A stretch of DNA of 64,000 bases. It comes from Sulfurimonas hydrogeniphila (GTDB taxonomy: Bacteria; Campylobacterota; Campylobacteria; Campylobacterales; Sulfurimonadaceae). Below, one piece after another: positions 1 through 10,346 of this stretch. The notes beneath the pieces are model-generated. The model did no database searches. It saw only the letters and a list, made by a program, of their open reading frames with translations, and was not told where the DNA came from. Each line of letters starts with the position of its first letter. Position 1 is the stretch's first letter. The position numbers and the translations under genes were made by a program. The DNA is taken from NCBI RefSeq assembly GCF_009068765.1, contig NZ_CP035534.1, positions 372,001-436,000 on the forward strand. Direction: 5' to 3'.

Positions 1-753
1 GATTCTACGCCCTGGGCAACGGCGTATGTCGCTCCCTCTCGCCGTCCGACAGACGGAAGATACGGAGAAAATCCCAACCGTCTAGGTTCCTATTACCAGT
101 TTCAGGCACTTATAAAACCTTCGCCGGATAATATCCAAGAGTTGTATCTGCAGTCTTTGGAGTATTTGGGACTTGATGTTGCAAAACATGATATTCGTTT
201 TATAGAAGACAACTGGGAGTCTCCGACACTCGGTGCATGGGGACTTGGCTGGGAAGTATGGCTTAACGGTATGGAAGTGACGCAGTTTACCTATTTTCAA
301 CAGGTCGGAGGCATTGAATGCGATCCGGTTGCGGTTGAAATTACATACGGAACGGAGCGTCTGGCAATGTATTTGCAAGGCGTTGATACGGTCTTTGACA
401 TCGTGTGGAATATTGCTCCTGATGGAAGTCAAACGCTCTATAAAGATGTGCACAAAGAGAGTGAAATCGAGTTTTCAAAATACAACTTTGAAGTAGCCGA
501 TACAGAAATGCTCTTTGCTGACTTTAATGCAAAAAGCAAAGAGTGTTTACGCACACTTGAGGCCGGTTTGCCTTTACCTGCCTATGATTTATGTATGATG
601 GCATCAAATACGTTTAATGTTTTAGACGCAAGAAAAGCAATTTCACAAACAGAAAGACAAAACTATATTTTAAAAATTCGAGAACTTTCAAAAGGGTGTG
701 CAGAACTCTATAAAGAACAGGAAGATGAACGTACTAAAAGAGTAAATACTTAA
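1..753 (+). CDS. glyQ: Glycyl-tRNA synthetase alpha subunit (5' truncated by window)
   Basis: This is the alpha chain of the two-subunit bacterial glycyl-tRNA synthetase, which charges tRNA-Gly in the cytoplasm together with GlyS. The frame is open from base 1, so the start lies outside the window; 250 codons are visible, against roughly 290-300 for the family. Conserved class II blocks are easy to read, including [18 protein letters not shown] and the nearby [19 protein letters not shown]. The stop is TAA at 751-753. A possible extra start (TTG at 142) is internal to conserved sequence and is not a real start. The identity is secure. Confidence 0.97.
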   Translation, partial: DSTPWATAYVAPSRRPTDGRYGENPNRLGSYYQFQALIKPSPDNIQELYLQSLEYLGLDVAKHDIRFIEDNWESPTLGAWGLGWEVWLNGMEVTQFTYFQQVGGIECDPVAVEITYGTERLAMYLQGVDTVFDIVWNIAPDGSQTLYKDVHKESEIEFSKYNFEVADTEMLFADFNAKSKECLRTLEAGLPLPAYDLCMMASNTFNVLDARKAISQTERQNYILKIRELSKGCAELYKEQEDERTKRVNT

Positions 754-826
754 TTTTATTTCAATTTGTCATATTTTATAAAAGTTTTTTTCTTTTTCTT
801 TATAATTTAGTTTGAAAAGGGAAATT

Positions 827-2637
827 ATGAATTTATCAAAGGATGAAGAGGCAAAGTTTCGCAAGCTTGGAATTAATTCTGTTTTGGAACTTGCCTTGCT
901 GGTACCTCATACCTATGAAGATTACAGACTTCATGAAAAATTACTTCCACAAAAAGCACAGCTCATAGATGCGACGGTTGAGTCTGTCTATAAAGCCCCA
1001 AATTCTATTCAAATTACTTTTTTTGCACACAATCTCGGGCATACTGTTCAGGGAGTGCTTTTTCGCCCCAAACCTTACATGTTACATCAGTTTAAAGTAG
1101 GAAAGAGGGATTGTTATTACGGTGTTATAGACTGCAAGCAGGGGCACTGCAGTATGAGTATGCCAAAAAAAGTCTCTAAAGTGGGGATGATTACTCCAAA
1201 ATATAAAACGGCACTCAGAAGCGATGTTATGCAACGGCTTGTACAGAATTGTCTTACAAAAGAAAACCTGTTACATGTAAAGCTGCGTGAAGATATTGCC
1301 GAGGAGCTGTTAGCACTTCATTTTCCAACAGATGAATTTTTACAAAATAAAGAGTACAGTGAAAAAACACGCAAGGCATTAAAATACACGGAACTTTTTT
1401 CCTATATGCAGATGTTAGCTGGAAAAAGGCGTTATTTTGAATCACTCTCTTCACAGGCAAAAGAGTATACGCCATGGAGTAAAACGCTCCCTTTTGTGCT
1501 GACAGAAGAGCAGTTGAGAGCTATAGAAGATATTTATCAGGATTTGAAAAAAGATGTAGCGGCAAAACGGATGGTTGTCGGGGATGTGGGGAGCGGTAAA
1601 ACAATGGTGATTCTGGCAGCTGCCTATATGAATATGCCAAACCGATCTGTCTTAATGGCTCCGACAACGATTTTGGCAAATCAGCTCTTTGAAGAGGCAC
1701 AAAAATATCTTCCTCAACTCAAAGCTGCACTTGTAACAAATAAAACAAAAAAAACAGACTTGAGTCCTTATGACTTTATCATAGGAACGCATGCGCTTCT
1801 GTATCGAGAATTGCCGCAGGCTTCACTGATTATGGTGGATGAACAGCATCGTTTTGGAACTCTACAAAGAAATATGCTTGAAAAATTGGTGACAGAACAG
1901 GCATTAAAACCGCATTTTATACAGTTTTCAGCCACTCCGATTCCAAGAACACAGGCGATGATTGAGAGTGCACATATAGATGTCAGCCTCATTACTACTA
2001 CGCCTTTTACAAAAGATATTTGTTCAAAAGTCATTCACAGAAATGATTTTCAAGCATTGCTTTTACATGTAAAGGCGGAAATTGCAAAAAACAATCAGGT
2101 TTTACTTGTCTACCCTTTGGTGGAGCAGAGTGAAGCTTTTGATTATCAGAGTATAGACGAGGCACGGGGCTACTGGGAGAAAAATTTTAAGAATGTTTAT
2201 GTGACCCATGGAAAAGACAAAGACAAAGAGCAGGTACTGCTTGATTTTAGAGAAAAAGGCGACATATTGATAGCGACTACAGTTGTAGAAGTGGGTATAT
2301 CTTTGCCTCGTCTGAGTACGGTAGTAATAGTTGGAGCAGAGCGTTTGGGGCTTTCAACGTTGCATCAGCTTCGTGGAAGGGTGAGCCGTACCGGTTTAAA
2401 AGGCTACTGCTTTTTATATACAAACAAAAAAAGTCTGAGCGTTTAGATGAATTTATACATACCAAAAGCGGATTTGATATAGCAAATTTGGATTTGAAGT
2501 TTCGAAAGAGTGGTGATCTGCTCAAAGGAATTGTACAAAGCGGGAGCCGGTTTAAATGGGTGGATTTTGCGCAAGATGAAGAAATAGTTAAAATGGTAAA
2601 AAAAGATTTAAAAGCTGTTTCTAAACCTAAGTGTTAA
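827..2637 (+). CDS. recG: ATP-dependent DNA helicase RecG, with apparent -1 frameshift at 2426-2432
   Basis: RecG remodels stalled replication forks and Holliday junctions. From ATG 827 (AGGG just upstream) the frame carries an N-terminal wedge-like region, Walker A GDVGSGKT near residue 250, the DEQH box near 338, FSATPIPRT, and QLRGRVSR. The frame ends early at TAG 2444-2446. The -1 frame then continues without a gap as SERLDEFIHTKSGFDIANLD and on to TAA 2635-2637, matching the expected RecG C-terminal region. The switch lies at a seven-A run, 2426-2432. Read through, the protein is about 603 residues, a normal size for the family here. A missing A in the assembly, a real mutation, or slippage are all possible. 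A TTG at 812 is in frame but has a poorer ribosome-binding site. Confidence 0.9.
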
Positions 2638-2666
2638 CCTGGGTCTTAGTCTTTAAAGACACAAAG

Positions 2667-2713
2667 CCCGCACTGAAGTACGGGTTTCGGGTTTAATAGA
2701 GCCCGAATTTTTT
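2667..2713. terminator. Bidirectional terminator between convergent recG and hpf
   Basis: Two hairpins lie here. On the plus strand TTCGGG (2686-2691) pairs with CCCGAA (2702-2707) and is followed by six T, a good rho-independent terminator for recG. The second, 2667-2684, has arms CCCGCAC and GTACGGG around TGAA and would serve the minus-strand hpf transcript. The first hairpin overlaps the last codons of hpf. Confidence 0.65.
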
Positions 2714-3226
2714 GTTCCCCATTTTAAAAAGAACACGTGTTTTGTTTTCATTGTCTAAAAAGATTTCAAATGTTTTATCACTGTTTTTAAGATCTTCTAA
2801 AACATCTTCGACTTCACGAGGCTTGTAGAGTTCAAGTTCTACCGGAATGATTTCATCTTCCATTGCTTCTGCAGCAGCTTTTACATCGACTTCTTCCGCT
2901 TTGACTTCATTTAAACCGACTTTTTGATGGTCTGTTACTTTGTCATGGAGACGACGAAGTGATTTTTGTGCTCTGTTGGTTGCAAGGTCAATAGCAGCAT
3001 AGGCATCCTCATCATTTTGCTTGATTACTATAGTATTTTTATGTGCAAGATTGATGACAAACTCAACAATAGCGTGTTCTTTGCCCTTTTTTGTCTGTGT
3101 AGAGACAACAACATTTACCGAAATAATATCTAAATTAAATTTTTTTAGTGTTTCGATAGAAGCTGAAATATGCTCTTTTAAAGCATCAGTAAGTTCTACA
3201 TTTCTTCCTGTCATGCTGATATTCAT
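2693..3226 (-). CDS. hpf: Ribosome hibernation promoting factor, long form
   Basis: Long-form HPF binds 30S subunits and drives formation of inactive 100S ribosome dimers in starved cells. The 177-residue protein has an N-terminal S30AE domain (about residues 1-100, beginning MNISMTGRNVELTDALKEHI) and a separate C-terminal domain (about 120-177) with the typical VELYKPREVED stretch. The size fits the long, dimerising type rather than short HPF or YfiA. The start ATG has AGGA eight bases upstream. It is monocistronic, converging on recG. Confidence 0.93.
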   Translation of the reverse strand: MNISMTGRNVELTDALKEHISASIETLKKFNLDIISVNVVVSTQTKKGKEHAIVEFVINLAHKNTIVIKQNDEDAYAAIDLATNRAQKSLRRLHDKVTDHQKVGLNEVKAEEVDVKAAAEAMEDEIIPVELELYKPREVEDVLEDLKNSDKTFEIFLDNENKTRVLFKMGNKKFGLY

Positions 3227-3294
3227 GATTAAATCCTTTTTTATTCTATTGGAAAAAAATTATACCATTAAAAAGTTTAATAAAAAGTACGAAT

Positions 3295-3795
3295 CTATAA
3301 TTTTTGCAGAGTTCTTTTGAAATATCTGACAGGTTCACTGGCAACTGTTGTATCATTTACATCTACAGTTACATCCATAAGGACAGAACCGTTTTGTTCG
3401 GGTGTGGTAACAGTTGTATAGAGTATGCCTCTGTTGGCAGCAGGTATAGCATTGCAAACAGCTTGTGCTTCATTGACTAAAGGTGTATTTGGATCATCAT
3501 AATATATGTATTGTAGTTTGATTGTTATATTGTAAAGTGTGTCTTGCGTGAATGTTGTATCTAAATCAGTACAAGGTGGAGTTTGCGAAATCCGCAAAAG
3601 TGCATATTCTGCTGCACTGTGCGCAAGAAGTACAGACTGCTCATACAGATAGACATCTGTCGTGCGTTTGGTTGTTTGGGAAGTAAGAGAAATGGCTAAA
3701 GCCATTATGGTTGCAATAATGACAATAACGGCAATCGCCATAATCATGGCAATACCTGAACGCTTCCCTTTTAAAATACTGTTTTTTCTTTGCAT
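3295..3795 (-). CDS. PilX-like minor pilin component
   Basis: A 166-residue protein with a short basic N-terminus, then a hydrophobic helix (SGIAMIMAIAVIVIIATIMA, residues about 12-31) as in pilin assembly proteins of the PilX/GspK type. It is the last of four overlapping minus-strand genes. An ATG exists 12 codons upstream, but the start at 3795 has GAGGAG at the right distance and is preferred; it overlaps the previous gene by 25 bases. The family is inferred from the N-terminal helix and context; no further domain is recognised. Confidence 0.75.
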   Translation of the reverse strand: MQRKNSILKGKRSGIAMIMAIAVIVIIATIMALAISLTSQTTKRTTDVYLYEQSVLLAHSAAEYALLRISQTPPCTDLDTTFTQDTLYNITIKLQYIYYDDPNTPLVNEAQAVCNAIPAANRGILYTTVTTPEQNGSVLMDVTVDVNDTTVASEPVRYFKRTLQKL

Positions 3796-4694
3796 AAAGA
3801 GTACTCCTCTGCCAAGTCTGTTTTCGTGCATACCTGAATCTTCATAATAGAACCTATAGCGGTAAATCGGAAGGTACTGACATTTTGCATAAGTAATGAT
3901 TTGTGGAGGCTGTCATTGTTGTCATCATATTGTTCTCCCTGCCATGGCTGATAATTGTGATATAGATATAAATTACCCATTTTTGTAGTTGAATTATAGT
4001 CCTCCATAGCTACGGCATAGGCAGTCCATGCTAATTTGTAATACTCGTAAATATCGACACCGCTGAAGTCTGTACCTGTAGAAGATGTAAACTGTGTCGG
4101 TTGTCCGGCTACACTTTGGACAGGGTGCATAGCTCCTTGCTGGGCATTTATTATCGTTGTATTTGTATCCCATCCATAGCCGGTACGGATGTCACTGTCT
4201 GCCCCTGTAAAGAAGATGGCGCTGTCATTTATTCCTGCAGTACCACTTGAGAGTATAGCAATCAAAGTATTTGTTTTTGTGGTATTGGTCTCCGGAGATA
4301 CCAATGTATTGCTGTTTCCTGCATCCAGATCTATAATGCCACTCCAATTAGGAAGATGGATTGCAGTGGTATCTGAAATACCGCGAAAGCCGTCCGTATC
4401 ACTGCCAATCCATTCTAACACTGCATAGGTTTTTGAATTATTTACGTCTCCGATCGGATCAAAATTTTTATTTGCTTCTCTGGCAATCACAGAATCCTTT
4501 ATGCGACCTTCGAGCCGTTTTGCTATGAGTTCAACCGCAGCTTCACTCTTTGACTGGAGTTCATGATTTATTTTTGAGAATATAAAACTGTTATAGGCCT
4601 GTGCCAAAAATTCCACGCCGAATTTTCCTATAATTCCCATAATGACAATGACAAATACTAATTCAAGCATAGTAAAAGCAAAACGATTCTTCAT
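3771..4694 (-). CDS. Prepilin-type N-terminal methylation protein
   Basis: A 307-residue protein starting MKNRFAFTMLELVFVIVIMG. This is a classical type IV prepilin leader: basic tip, glycine replaced by A before FTMLE, conserved glutamate at +5, and a long hydrophobic helix. The prepilin peptidase would cut before F. The rest is a globular periplasmic region without a motif I can name, longer than a major pilin, so a minor pilin or pseudopilin is likely. The start overlaps the upstream stop by one base (TAATG), indicating translational coupling. Confidence 0.85.
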   Translation of the reverse strand: MKNRFAFTMLELVFVIVIMGIIGKFGVEFLAQAYNSFIFSKINHELQSKSEAAVELIAKRLEGRIKDSVIAREANKNFDPIGDVNNSKTYAVLEWIGSDTDGFRGISDTTAIHLPNWSGIIDLDAGNSNTLVSPETNTTKTNTLIAILSSGTAGINDSAIFFTGADSDIRTGYGWDTNTTIINAQQGAMHPVQSVAGQPTQFTSSTGTDFSGVDIYEYYKLAWTAYAVAMEDYNSTTKMGNLYLYHNYQPWQGEQYDDNNDSLHKSLLMQNVSTFRFTAIGSIMKIQVCTKTDLAEEYSLCKEKTVF

Positions 4695-5320
4695 TAATAG
4701 GACCTTTTGTAGTAGTCTATGCCGCCGATATTTGCAACATAGGTAAATAAAGAAGTAACAACATTACCTTCTTCATCTTTAACGGTAATGGTTAATTTTT
4801 TCATATTAGGTCTTTGAATTCCGTCAAATACAGGGTTATAGCTGATGACAAGTGAAGAGTTAAAGTCTTGCTTGTACCCTTCCTGCCCCGGTGTTAAGTT
4901 TAAAAATATATTTCTGTATCCATGTGCTTTGTCTTCAACTGCATCAACGTCCGGGTTGGTATTGGAATGGAGTGCTGTTTGATTTAAATTGTTTAAACAT
5001 TTTCTATGAAGCGGTTCCAGAATATGTCCGGGTTTTAATCGGTAGTGTTGACTGGATTGATTGTTTTCACATAAGCCGTCGAGGTTTATAACCTGACTGA
5101 CAGTTGTACTTGCGTTTTCATCTATGGAAGCTTCGTCCCATTGGGCAGTTGTTGCTTCATTGAGTTCTGTTGCTGCTGCAAAAATGGCTTCTTGCAGCAG
5201 ATTTGAATCAATTCCTTTTGAAATGGACTGATTCATCATTGGCAAAGAGATGACAGTAATTGCAATCACGACGATGGCAAAAATAAGCTCTATGAGCGTA
5301 AAAGCGCTTTTTTTTACCAC
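4694..5320 (-). CDS. Prepilin-type N-terminal methylation protein
   Basis: A 208-residue protein beginning MVKKSAFTLIELIFAIVVIA, with a canonical prepilin cleavage/methylation segment (FTLIE). The initiator is GTG at 5320, preceded by GGAG, and overlaps the end of the large upstream gene by seven bases. The C-terminal region contains cysteines and is likely periplasmic. With its neighbours it probably forms a minor-pilin set that primes or tips a type IV pilus-like filament. Confidence 0.85.
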   Translation of the reverse strand: MVKKSAFTLIELIFAIVVIAITVISLPMMNQSISKGIDSNLLQEAIFAAATELNEATTAQWDEASIDENASTTVSQVINLDGLCENNQSSQHYRLKPGHILEPLHRKCLNNLNQTALHSNTNPDVDAVEDKAHGYRNIFLNLTPGQEGYKQDFNSSLVISYNPVFDGIQRPNMKKLTITVKDEEGNVVTSLFTYVANIGGIDYYKRSY

Positions 5321-8300
5321 ATAAGTCTCCTGTTGGTATTATCAGAAGCATTTTTATTGGTTGTGGCATTTGTTTCATATATGCCGGCCCAGTTTGCATT
5401 AGGATTGACAAAGTCTACCTGAAACTCATTGGTTACGGCATTGGCATTGTATTTGTTATAAATGAGCCAGCCTGAGGCATTGTTTTCCATTGTTGCCTTG
5501 TACGGATATCCGCTGCTTCCATTGTAGTGTACTCCAATATAGTCAGGATGATTTCCGTTGGCTTCTCTGGTAATACTTACATTTACACCATTCTTTTGCA
5601 CTGTGGCTGTTTGTGCAGCTGTTCCTGCATCGCTAGTATGGTTGGTATTGACAAACCAACGCGGATCGTCTGTTGATGTTGAACTGTTCCCGTCTTGAAG
5701 TAATGATTTGTTACATGTAGCCCCGTTGCAGAATACTTCATAGTATACAGAAACATTGCCGTCAGAACCTAAAACAGTCTGTCTCGGTGTATTTGTGCGC
5801 CCGTAATAGTGCCTGACGGGTATTGTCGAATTTAAATCTTTAATCCCTTTTGTTGTCTTGCTGTTTATAAGGTCAGCATGAAAAGTACAATCAGCTACTG
5901 CATTTGTACAGTTGACCTGATACTTTATAAAGGTGAGTGTTGTCGGATTGACAGCAGTGTCTTTTTCTCTCACATAGTTCATATTTAAGCGTGTCTGCAT
6001 AGTACCGTTTAAATTTTTAGGAAAATATGTTTGAGCAGTTTGAATGCGTATGTCATTAGACTGCAGTGCGGGATTTGTTTCTGTAAGATTGATATCCAAT
6101 GCATTTATAATATTGCCACTCGAATTAATGTCATGAAAACGTATTCTGTAGGGAACATGATTCCCCTTTGAGTCATTCAAGTCTCTGTTGCTTGTAGAAA
6201 TGTTTATATCCAAAGGTACTGCATAACATTGGTCTACAAAGTTTGAAAGGGTGACATTGTTTTCACCTAAAGCTGTAATGCTCCCGTTTAAATGGTAGGA
6301 CATATTCTCATCCAGTGTATTGTTAATGTCTGCCATATAGATATACGGTGTGGTGCCTGGCACAGGAGTAAACAGCAAGCCGATAGTAGGAGTAACAGCT
6401 GTTCCTCCTGCAGTTGCATTGAGATCAAATCTGTAAGGGTGATAAAATACAAGCATATCCTGAAAATCTTGGGAATAGTCATTATTATGATGCACCGAAG
6501 ATATGTTACAACCATTCTTGGAAGCAGAACTTTCATCTTCGACTGCAGATGAGTTTTGTATACAGTCCGCTCCTGTTTGAAAATACGGAGCTGTATGATG
6601 ATCAAGATAGAGAGAATCAACCGCTGTCCATTTTGTATCAATAATATGAAGTTTGTATGATCCGACATTGTTCCATGTTGTGTTCGTTTCTGCAACACCA
6701 TTGACAAAAGGATGTTCGAGTGTAATATTGCTTTCATCGTTACAAACAAGTGAAGAAGTTCCCTGCCATGTCATATTTGCATCAAGACTACTTGTGGCGT
6801 AACCGAGGACAGGTGTATTGTTAAGATGGTCCGTTGCATTCATGGTCAAGAGGTAATTGTACCCCGCAGCCAAGTGGGCAGTTTTTATGTTGCTGCCGTT
6901 ATTGTCTATGATAAAACTTTTTTGTGACGGATTTGAGTGATTATAGTCTGTAAATTCAAAAGAGTAACCTTCCGGGCGGATGGCAAAGTTGTCTCTTGAA
7001 CAGATGCTTTTCGTATTGTTGTTTTCATCTGTATAAATAATTCTAAAGGCCGCATTTTGAGAGGCTTTGGAAAAGACTGCTGCAGTACGCATTGCATCTT
7101 TATCAATACTGACGGTTGTATCATTAATATTAAAGTGTGTGCTTACAGGCGTGCCTATCACAATACTGTTGTCAGGATCTGTACAGGTTGCATTGGTATA
7201 ATGAAAACCTGACATATTTACCATTGTAATATTGACATCCTGTGCCTTGCTGACAGCTTTTGATTTGTTTAAATCATTGGGATCCATTGATTCTAATAAA
7301 AAGTTCCCCACTCTGTTGACGACCTGTGTTGGAATATTAAAATAATAGTAAGGATCATCACTTTTTGTTTCTCCGGCTTGAACAATATTGAAAATATCCG
7401 GAACCGGTTCGTAGCCTGGAGTCGGCTGGCAAGGATCCATGTCGCTTAATTTAGTGCTGTATGTCCCTAATCCAATACCGTCAACAGTCAAATCATAGCG
7501 AAACTCTATGTCAACCGGTACTTCTGAAAGAGTACTTTGATTCAGGTCTAAACTATAGTAGAGATAAAAATAATCCAAACTTCCAAAGCTACCAATAGGG
7601 ATGTTCTTAACATAACTTTTGTCCGATGCAATATCTAAAATATTATCATCAATATTTGTCACAGTGGTATCTGTTTTAGCTATTTTTGTAGAGTTTAAAT
7701 GATAAACGGCTTCTTTAAGGTTTAGTATATCTATGTTCAGGTTGTTAATAGTAGTGTCAGAATTTTCTCTGTTTCTGAAATAGACTTTAAGGTCAAGTGG
7801 TGTACTTTTGTTGAAAGTTCCATCAATAAGTGCAGGTTTGATACTTGGTGCTGTAGTATAGTATCCGTTTTGTCCATAGGTATAATCGTAACAGATATCA
7901 AGGGTATAAAGGTTTGTTGTGAAAACAAACATACTAGGATAGTATGAATCTCCACTTGATGTAAAGCGTACTGTAGCACTGGTGTCTTTGTATCCTAGCA
8001 AGTCTGCTCCGGATGTACCGATATCTATATTTTGAATATCTATACCAAAATTGTTTGTTAAGCTTGGCTCTTTCTCAAATCCGCTGGTGTGTGAGTACAT
8101 GACATTGTTGGAGTTTCCAATTTGAGAGCCGTTAAAATAGAGTTCATCTCCAGTATAGGCTATATCCCCTTCCCCTGCAAAGAAAGAAAAAGTAGAGTTG
8201 ATATCTCCTGCTTTTGGGGTTAAAAAACCGCTTAAATCTATGGTCTCTTCTCTGTTGTATGATGAAATGTTAGTATAGCCATCAAACACAGTAATGTTAC

Positions 8301-9639
8301 GAAAGCTTTCACTGCTGTCTTTATATATAACAACAAGTGTCCATGCTCCAAAATAGCCCAAGGATATATCTTTTCCTTCGCTAGCCTTGATATTTGCACC
8401 TGTCCACCAGCCGTTTATCTCACTCCCTTTTTTTCCAATGAGAGCATTGACGGTACTAAAGGTTGAATAGGTGTAGCCAACCCACTGTAAGGAATCAATC
8501 ACTTCCGGATACAGCGGGAAAAGAGTGTTATCCGGTGCTATAAGGTACATTGGCTGAGAATTGAGGTCTGCTCGAACTGTTTCTAGGGATTCATTTGTAT
8601 ATCCTTGTGCGTAAAACCCTGCCCACACTACCTCTGCAGTATCCGGAATACCGCTTATTTTTGCTTTTGAAGCATTGATGAAACCATCTACCTCTTTAAT
8701 GTAACTTAAAGTAGTGTTATTGTTTGGATCAGAGGTTTCCTTGCATTGACCATTACTGTCTTTTTCACACAGAACAGTGTTCCCGATGATTTTGACATTA
8801 CCTCGAATATTTCTGGTGTCATCCGGATTTCTAATGGTAAAAGGACGACCATCTGAAGTCTCGTTTGTATCACTTTTGCATTGTGAAAGTTTTCCACTGT
8901 ATGTCGTGCCGTCTTTTGTATATGTTGCCAATAAATCATAATCGTTACTGTTTAAAAAACTAAAGAGTGATTCAACATAAGCACTTTTTGAATTGTTTGA
9001 TATAAGTGTTTGTAAATCATATGTGACACCGCTGTTAAAGGCTGTAAAAGTATTGAAAAAACTCAAATCACTTGTTTGTGAACATGTTTCACTGCCGTCA
9101 CCATCTAAAACATCACAGTTTGAAAAAGCTGAAAAAAGCGAATCAGATGCCAGAACTACCTGTACATCAGATAAATTATCATTTGAAATATTTCTGATAG
9201 GAATAGTTGTTTTGCTGAGAACATTTATAAATCCAAAATTTAGTCCACTGACTGAGATACTGTCATAACAAATGTCATTGGCAATTCCATTAGTAACGAT
9301 TGGAGTTGTGCCTTGTACAGTAATAGTAACTGTTGCAGTTCCCTCGTTCCATCCCAACCACCACCATCTCATAGTATATGTGAATGTATCAGTTCCCACA
9401 TAGTTTGCATCTGGAGTATATGAAAAGTTGCCATTTGTATAAAAACTTGAAATTGTTCCATGGGACGGAGCTGTATATGAGGTGACCTGCTTGTATAATC
9501 CTGAATCATTTGTTAAAACATTTTCATTTAGAAGGGTGTTTTGATCCGTTGTAAAAGTATCATTAATTGCTTCGGCAAAGGCAAAAACAGGTAAAAAAAT
9601 AAATAAAAGTATTACAGATTGTATTTTAAAATTTTTCAT
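5314..9639 (-). CDS. Large secreted protein with cadherin-like domain, pilus-associated adhesin candidate
   Basis: A 1441-residue protein with a clear signal peptide (about residues 1-22, ending AFA). Residues about 24-110 look like a bacterial cadherin/VCBS-type Ig domain (NENVLTNDSG, FSYTPDANYVGTDTFTYT, ATVTITV). The remainder is rich in N, T, S, D and paired cysteines and has no domain I can name. It is the first gene of an operon with two prepilins and a PilX-like gene, an arrangement like MSHA or PilY1-type loci where a large protein caps the filament. Adhesion is inferred from context only. The start ATG has AAGGG upstream. Confidence 0.82.
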   Translation of the reverse strand: MKNFKIQSVILLFIFLPVFAFAEAINDTFTTDQNTLLNENVLTNDSGLYKQVTSYTAPSHGTISSFYTNGNFSYTPDANYVGTDTFTYTMRWWWLGWNEGTATVTITVQGTTPIVTNGIANDICYDSISVSGLNFGFINVLSKTTIPIRNISNDNLSDVQVVLASDSLFSAFSNCDVLDGDGSETCSQTSDLSFFNTFTAFNSGVTYDLQTLISNNSKSAYVESLFSFLNSNDYDLLATYTKDGTTYSGKLSQCKSDTNETSDGRPFTIRNPDDTRNIRGNVKIIGNTVLCEKDSNGQCKETSDPNNNTTLSYIKEVDGFINASKAKISGIPDTAEVVWAGFYAQGYTNESLETVRADLNSQPMYLIAPDNTLFPLYPEVIDSLQWVGYTYSTFSTVNALIGKKGSEINGWWTGANIKASEGKDISLGYFGAWTLVVIYKDSSESFRNITVFDGYTNISSYNREETIDLSGFLTPKAGDINSTFSFFAGEGDIAYTGDELYFNGSQIGNSNNVMYSHTSGFEKEPSLTNNFGIDIQNIDIGTSGADLLGYKDTSATVRFTSSGDSYYPSMFVFTTNLYTLDICYDYTYGQNGYYTTAPSIKPALIDGTFNKSTPLDLKVYFRNRENSDTTINNLNIDILNLKEAVYHLNSTKIAKTDTTVTNIDDNILDIASDKSYVKNIPIGSFGSLDYFYLYYSLDLNQSTLSEVPVDIEFRYDLTVDGIGLGTYSTKLSDMDPCQPTPGYEPVPDIFNIVQAGETKSDDPYYYFNIPTQVVNRVGNFLLESMDPNDLNKSKAVSKAQDVNITMVNMSGFHYTNATCTDPDNSIVIGTPVSTHFNINDTTVSIDKDAMRTAAVFSKASQNAAFRIIYTDENNNTKSICSRDNFAIRPEGYSFEFTDYNHSNPSQKSFIIDNNGSNIKTAHLAAGYNYLLTMNATDHLNNTPVLGYATSSLDANMTWQGTSSLVCNDESNITLEHPFVNGVAETNTTWNNVGSYKLHIIDTKWTAVDSLYLDHHTAPYFQTGADCIQNSSAVEDESSASKNGCNISSVHHNNDYSQDFQDMLVFYHPYRFDLNATAGGTAVTPTIGLLFTPVPGTTPYIYMADINNTLDENMSYHLNGSITALGENNVTLSNFVDQCYAVPLDINISTSNRDLNDSKGNHVPYRIRFHDINSSGNIINALDINLTETNPALQSNDIRIQTAQTYFPKNLNGTMQTRLNMNYVREKDTAVNPTTLTFIKYQVNCTNAVADCTFHADLINSKTTKGIKDLNSTIPVRHYYGRTNTPRQTVLGSDGNVSVYYEVFCNGATCNKSLLQDGNSSTSTDDPRWFVNTNHTSDAGTAAQTATVQKNGVNVSITREANGNHPDYIGVHYNGSSGYPYKATMENNASGWLIYNKYNANAVTNEFQVDFVNPNANWAGIYETNATTNKNASDNTNRRLMW

Positions 9640-9858
9640 AATAACCCTTTTTGAAAGTAAAAGTAAAAAAAGTGCACCAAAAATCAGGGCTCACCCTCTC
9701 TTTTTACTTAATTGTAGCACTTTTTTTCAAGATTATTCTGAAACAGCTGCAAAGGAGACTGATTTTGATAACTTTTTGATGTGAATTAATGTTTCACATG
9801 TCAGTATAAGCTCAAATTTAGTAAGCGTCTGATAATATTTCATTTCTTTTAAACAAAT

Positions 9859-9934
9859 GGCCTGTTAGCTCAGTCGGTAGAGCAAGTGACTGAAAATCAC
9901 TGTGTCCTTGGTTCGATTCCGAGACAGGCCACCA
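9859..9934 (+). tRNA. tRNA-Phe (GAA)
   Basis: A complete 76-base cloverleaf: acceptor arms GGCCTGT/ACAGGCC, anticodon loop CTGAAAA with anticodon GAA, T-loop GTTCGATTCC, and encoded ACCA at 9931-9934. The next gene on the opposite strand ends at 9936, one base beyond the tRNA. Confidence 0.97.
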
Positions 9935-9935
9935 C

Positions 9936-10343
9936 TTATTCAGATATATTTTCTTTAATCTCACCTATAAAATTTTTGAAGTCATCAATAGAATTTAAAA
10001 AATCATAGAGTTTTTTTATGTCAATTGTCGTATATTCATGGATAAGAAGATTTCGAAGTCCTATCATTGCAATATACTTTTGGCTATGAAATTTGTTTAG
10101 GTAGTCATTTTTACTAAGAATTTCTATGCATTCTTTATAATTTTCAGGCTTCCCCAGGTTAAAATAATTTGTCACTTTACAGCTGATATCTATCATTATT
10201 TGTATTGATTCAAAAAAACCATATCGAAGTTCCCATTCGTAACGTTTATTTGCCGCAATGTCTTCAACTTGCATCTCTTGTTTCAGTTCTTCTAATATTT
10301 TTATATTTTCTTCAAGCTGTTTGAGTTTTTGCAATATTTCCAT
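9936..10343 (-). CDS. hepT: HepT-like HEPN ribonuclease toxin
   Basis: A 135-residue all-helical protein of the HEPN (HepT/DUF86) type. The signature R-x4-H active site is visible as RNLLIHEY near residues 97-104. Such toxins cleave RNA and are held inactive by a partner MNT nucleotidyltransferase that AMPylates them. The partner gene lies directly upstream in the same direction, and if its frameshift is corrected the two genes overlap by 32 bases. The start ATG has AGGA upstream. The stop lies one base from the tRNA-Phe 3' end. Confidence 0.88.
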   Translation of the reverse strand: MEILQKLKQLEENIKILEELKQEMQVEDIAANKRYEWELRYGFFESIQIMIDISCKVTNYFNLGKPENYKECIEILSKNDYLNKFHSQKYIAMIGLRNLLIHEYTTIDIKKLYDFLNSIDDFKNFIGEIKENISE

Positions 10344-10346
10344 TAC

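Noticed and set aside
812-826. TTG start for recG at 812
   Set aside because: The ATG at 827 has a well-placed AGGG; the upstream stretch overlaps its ribosome-binding site.
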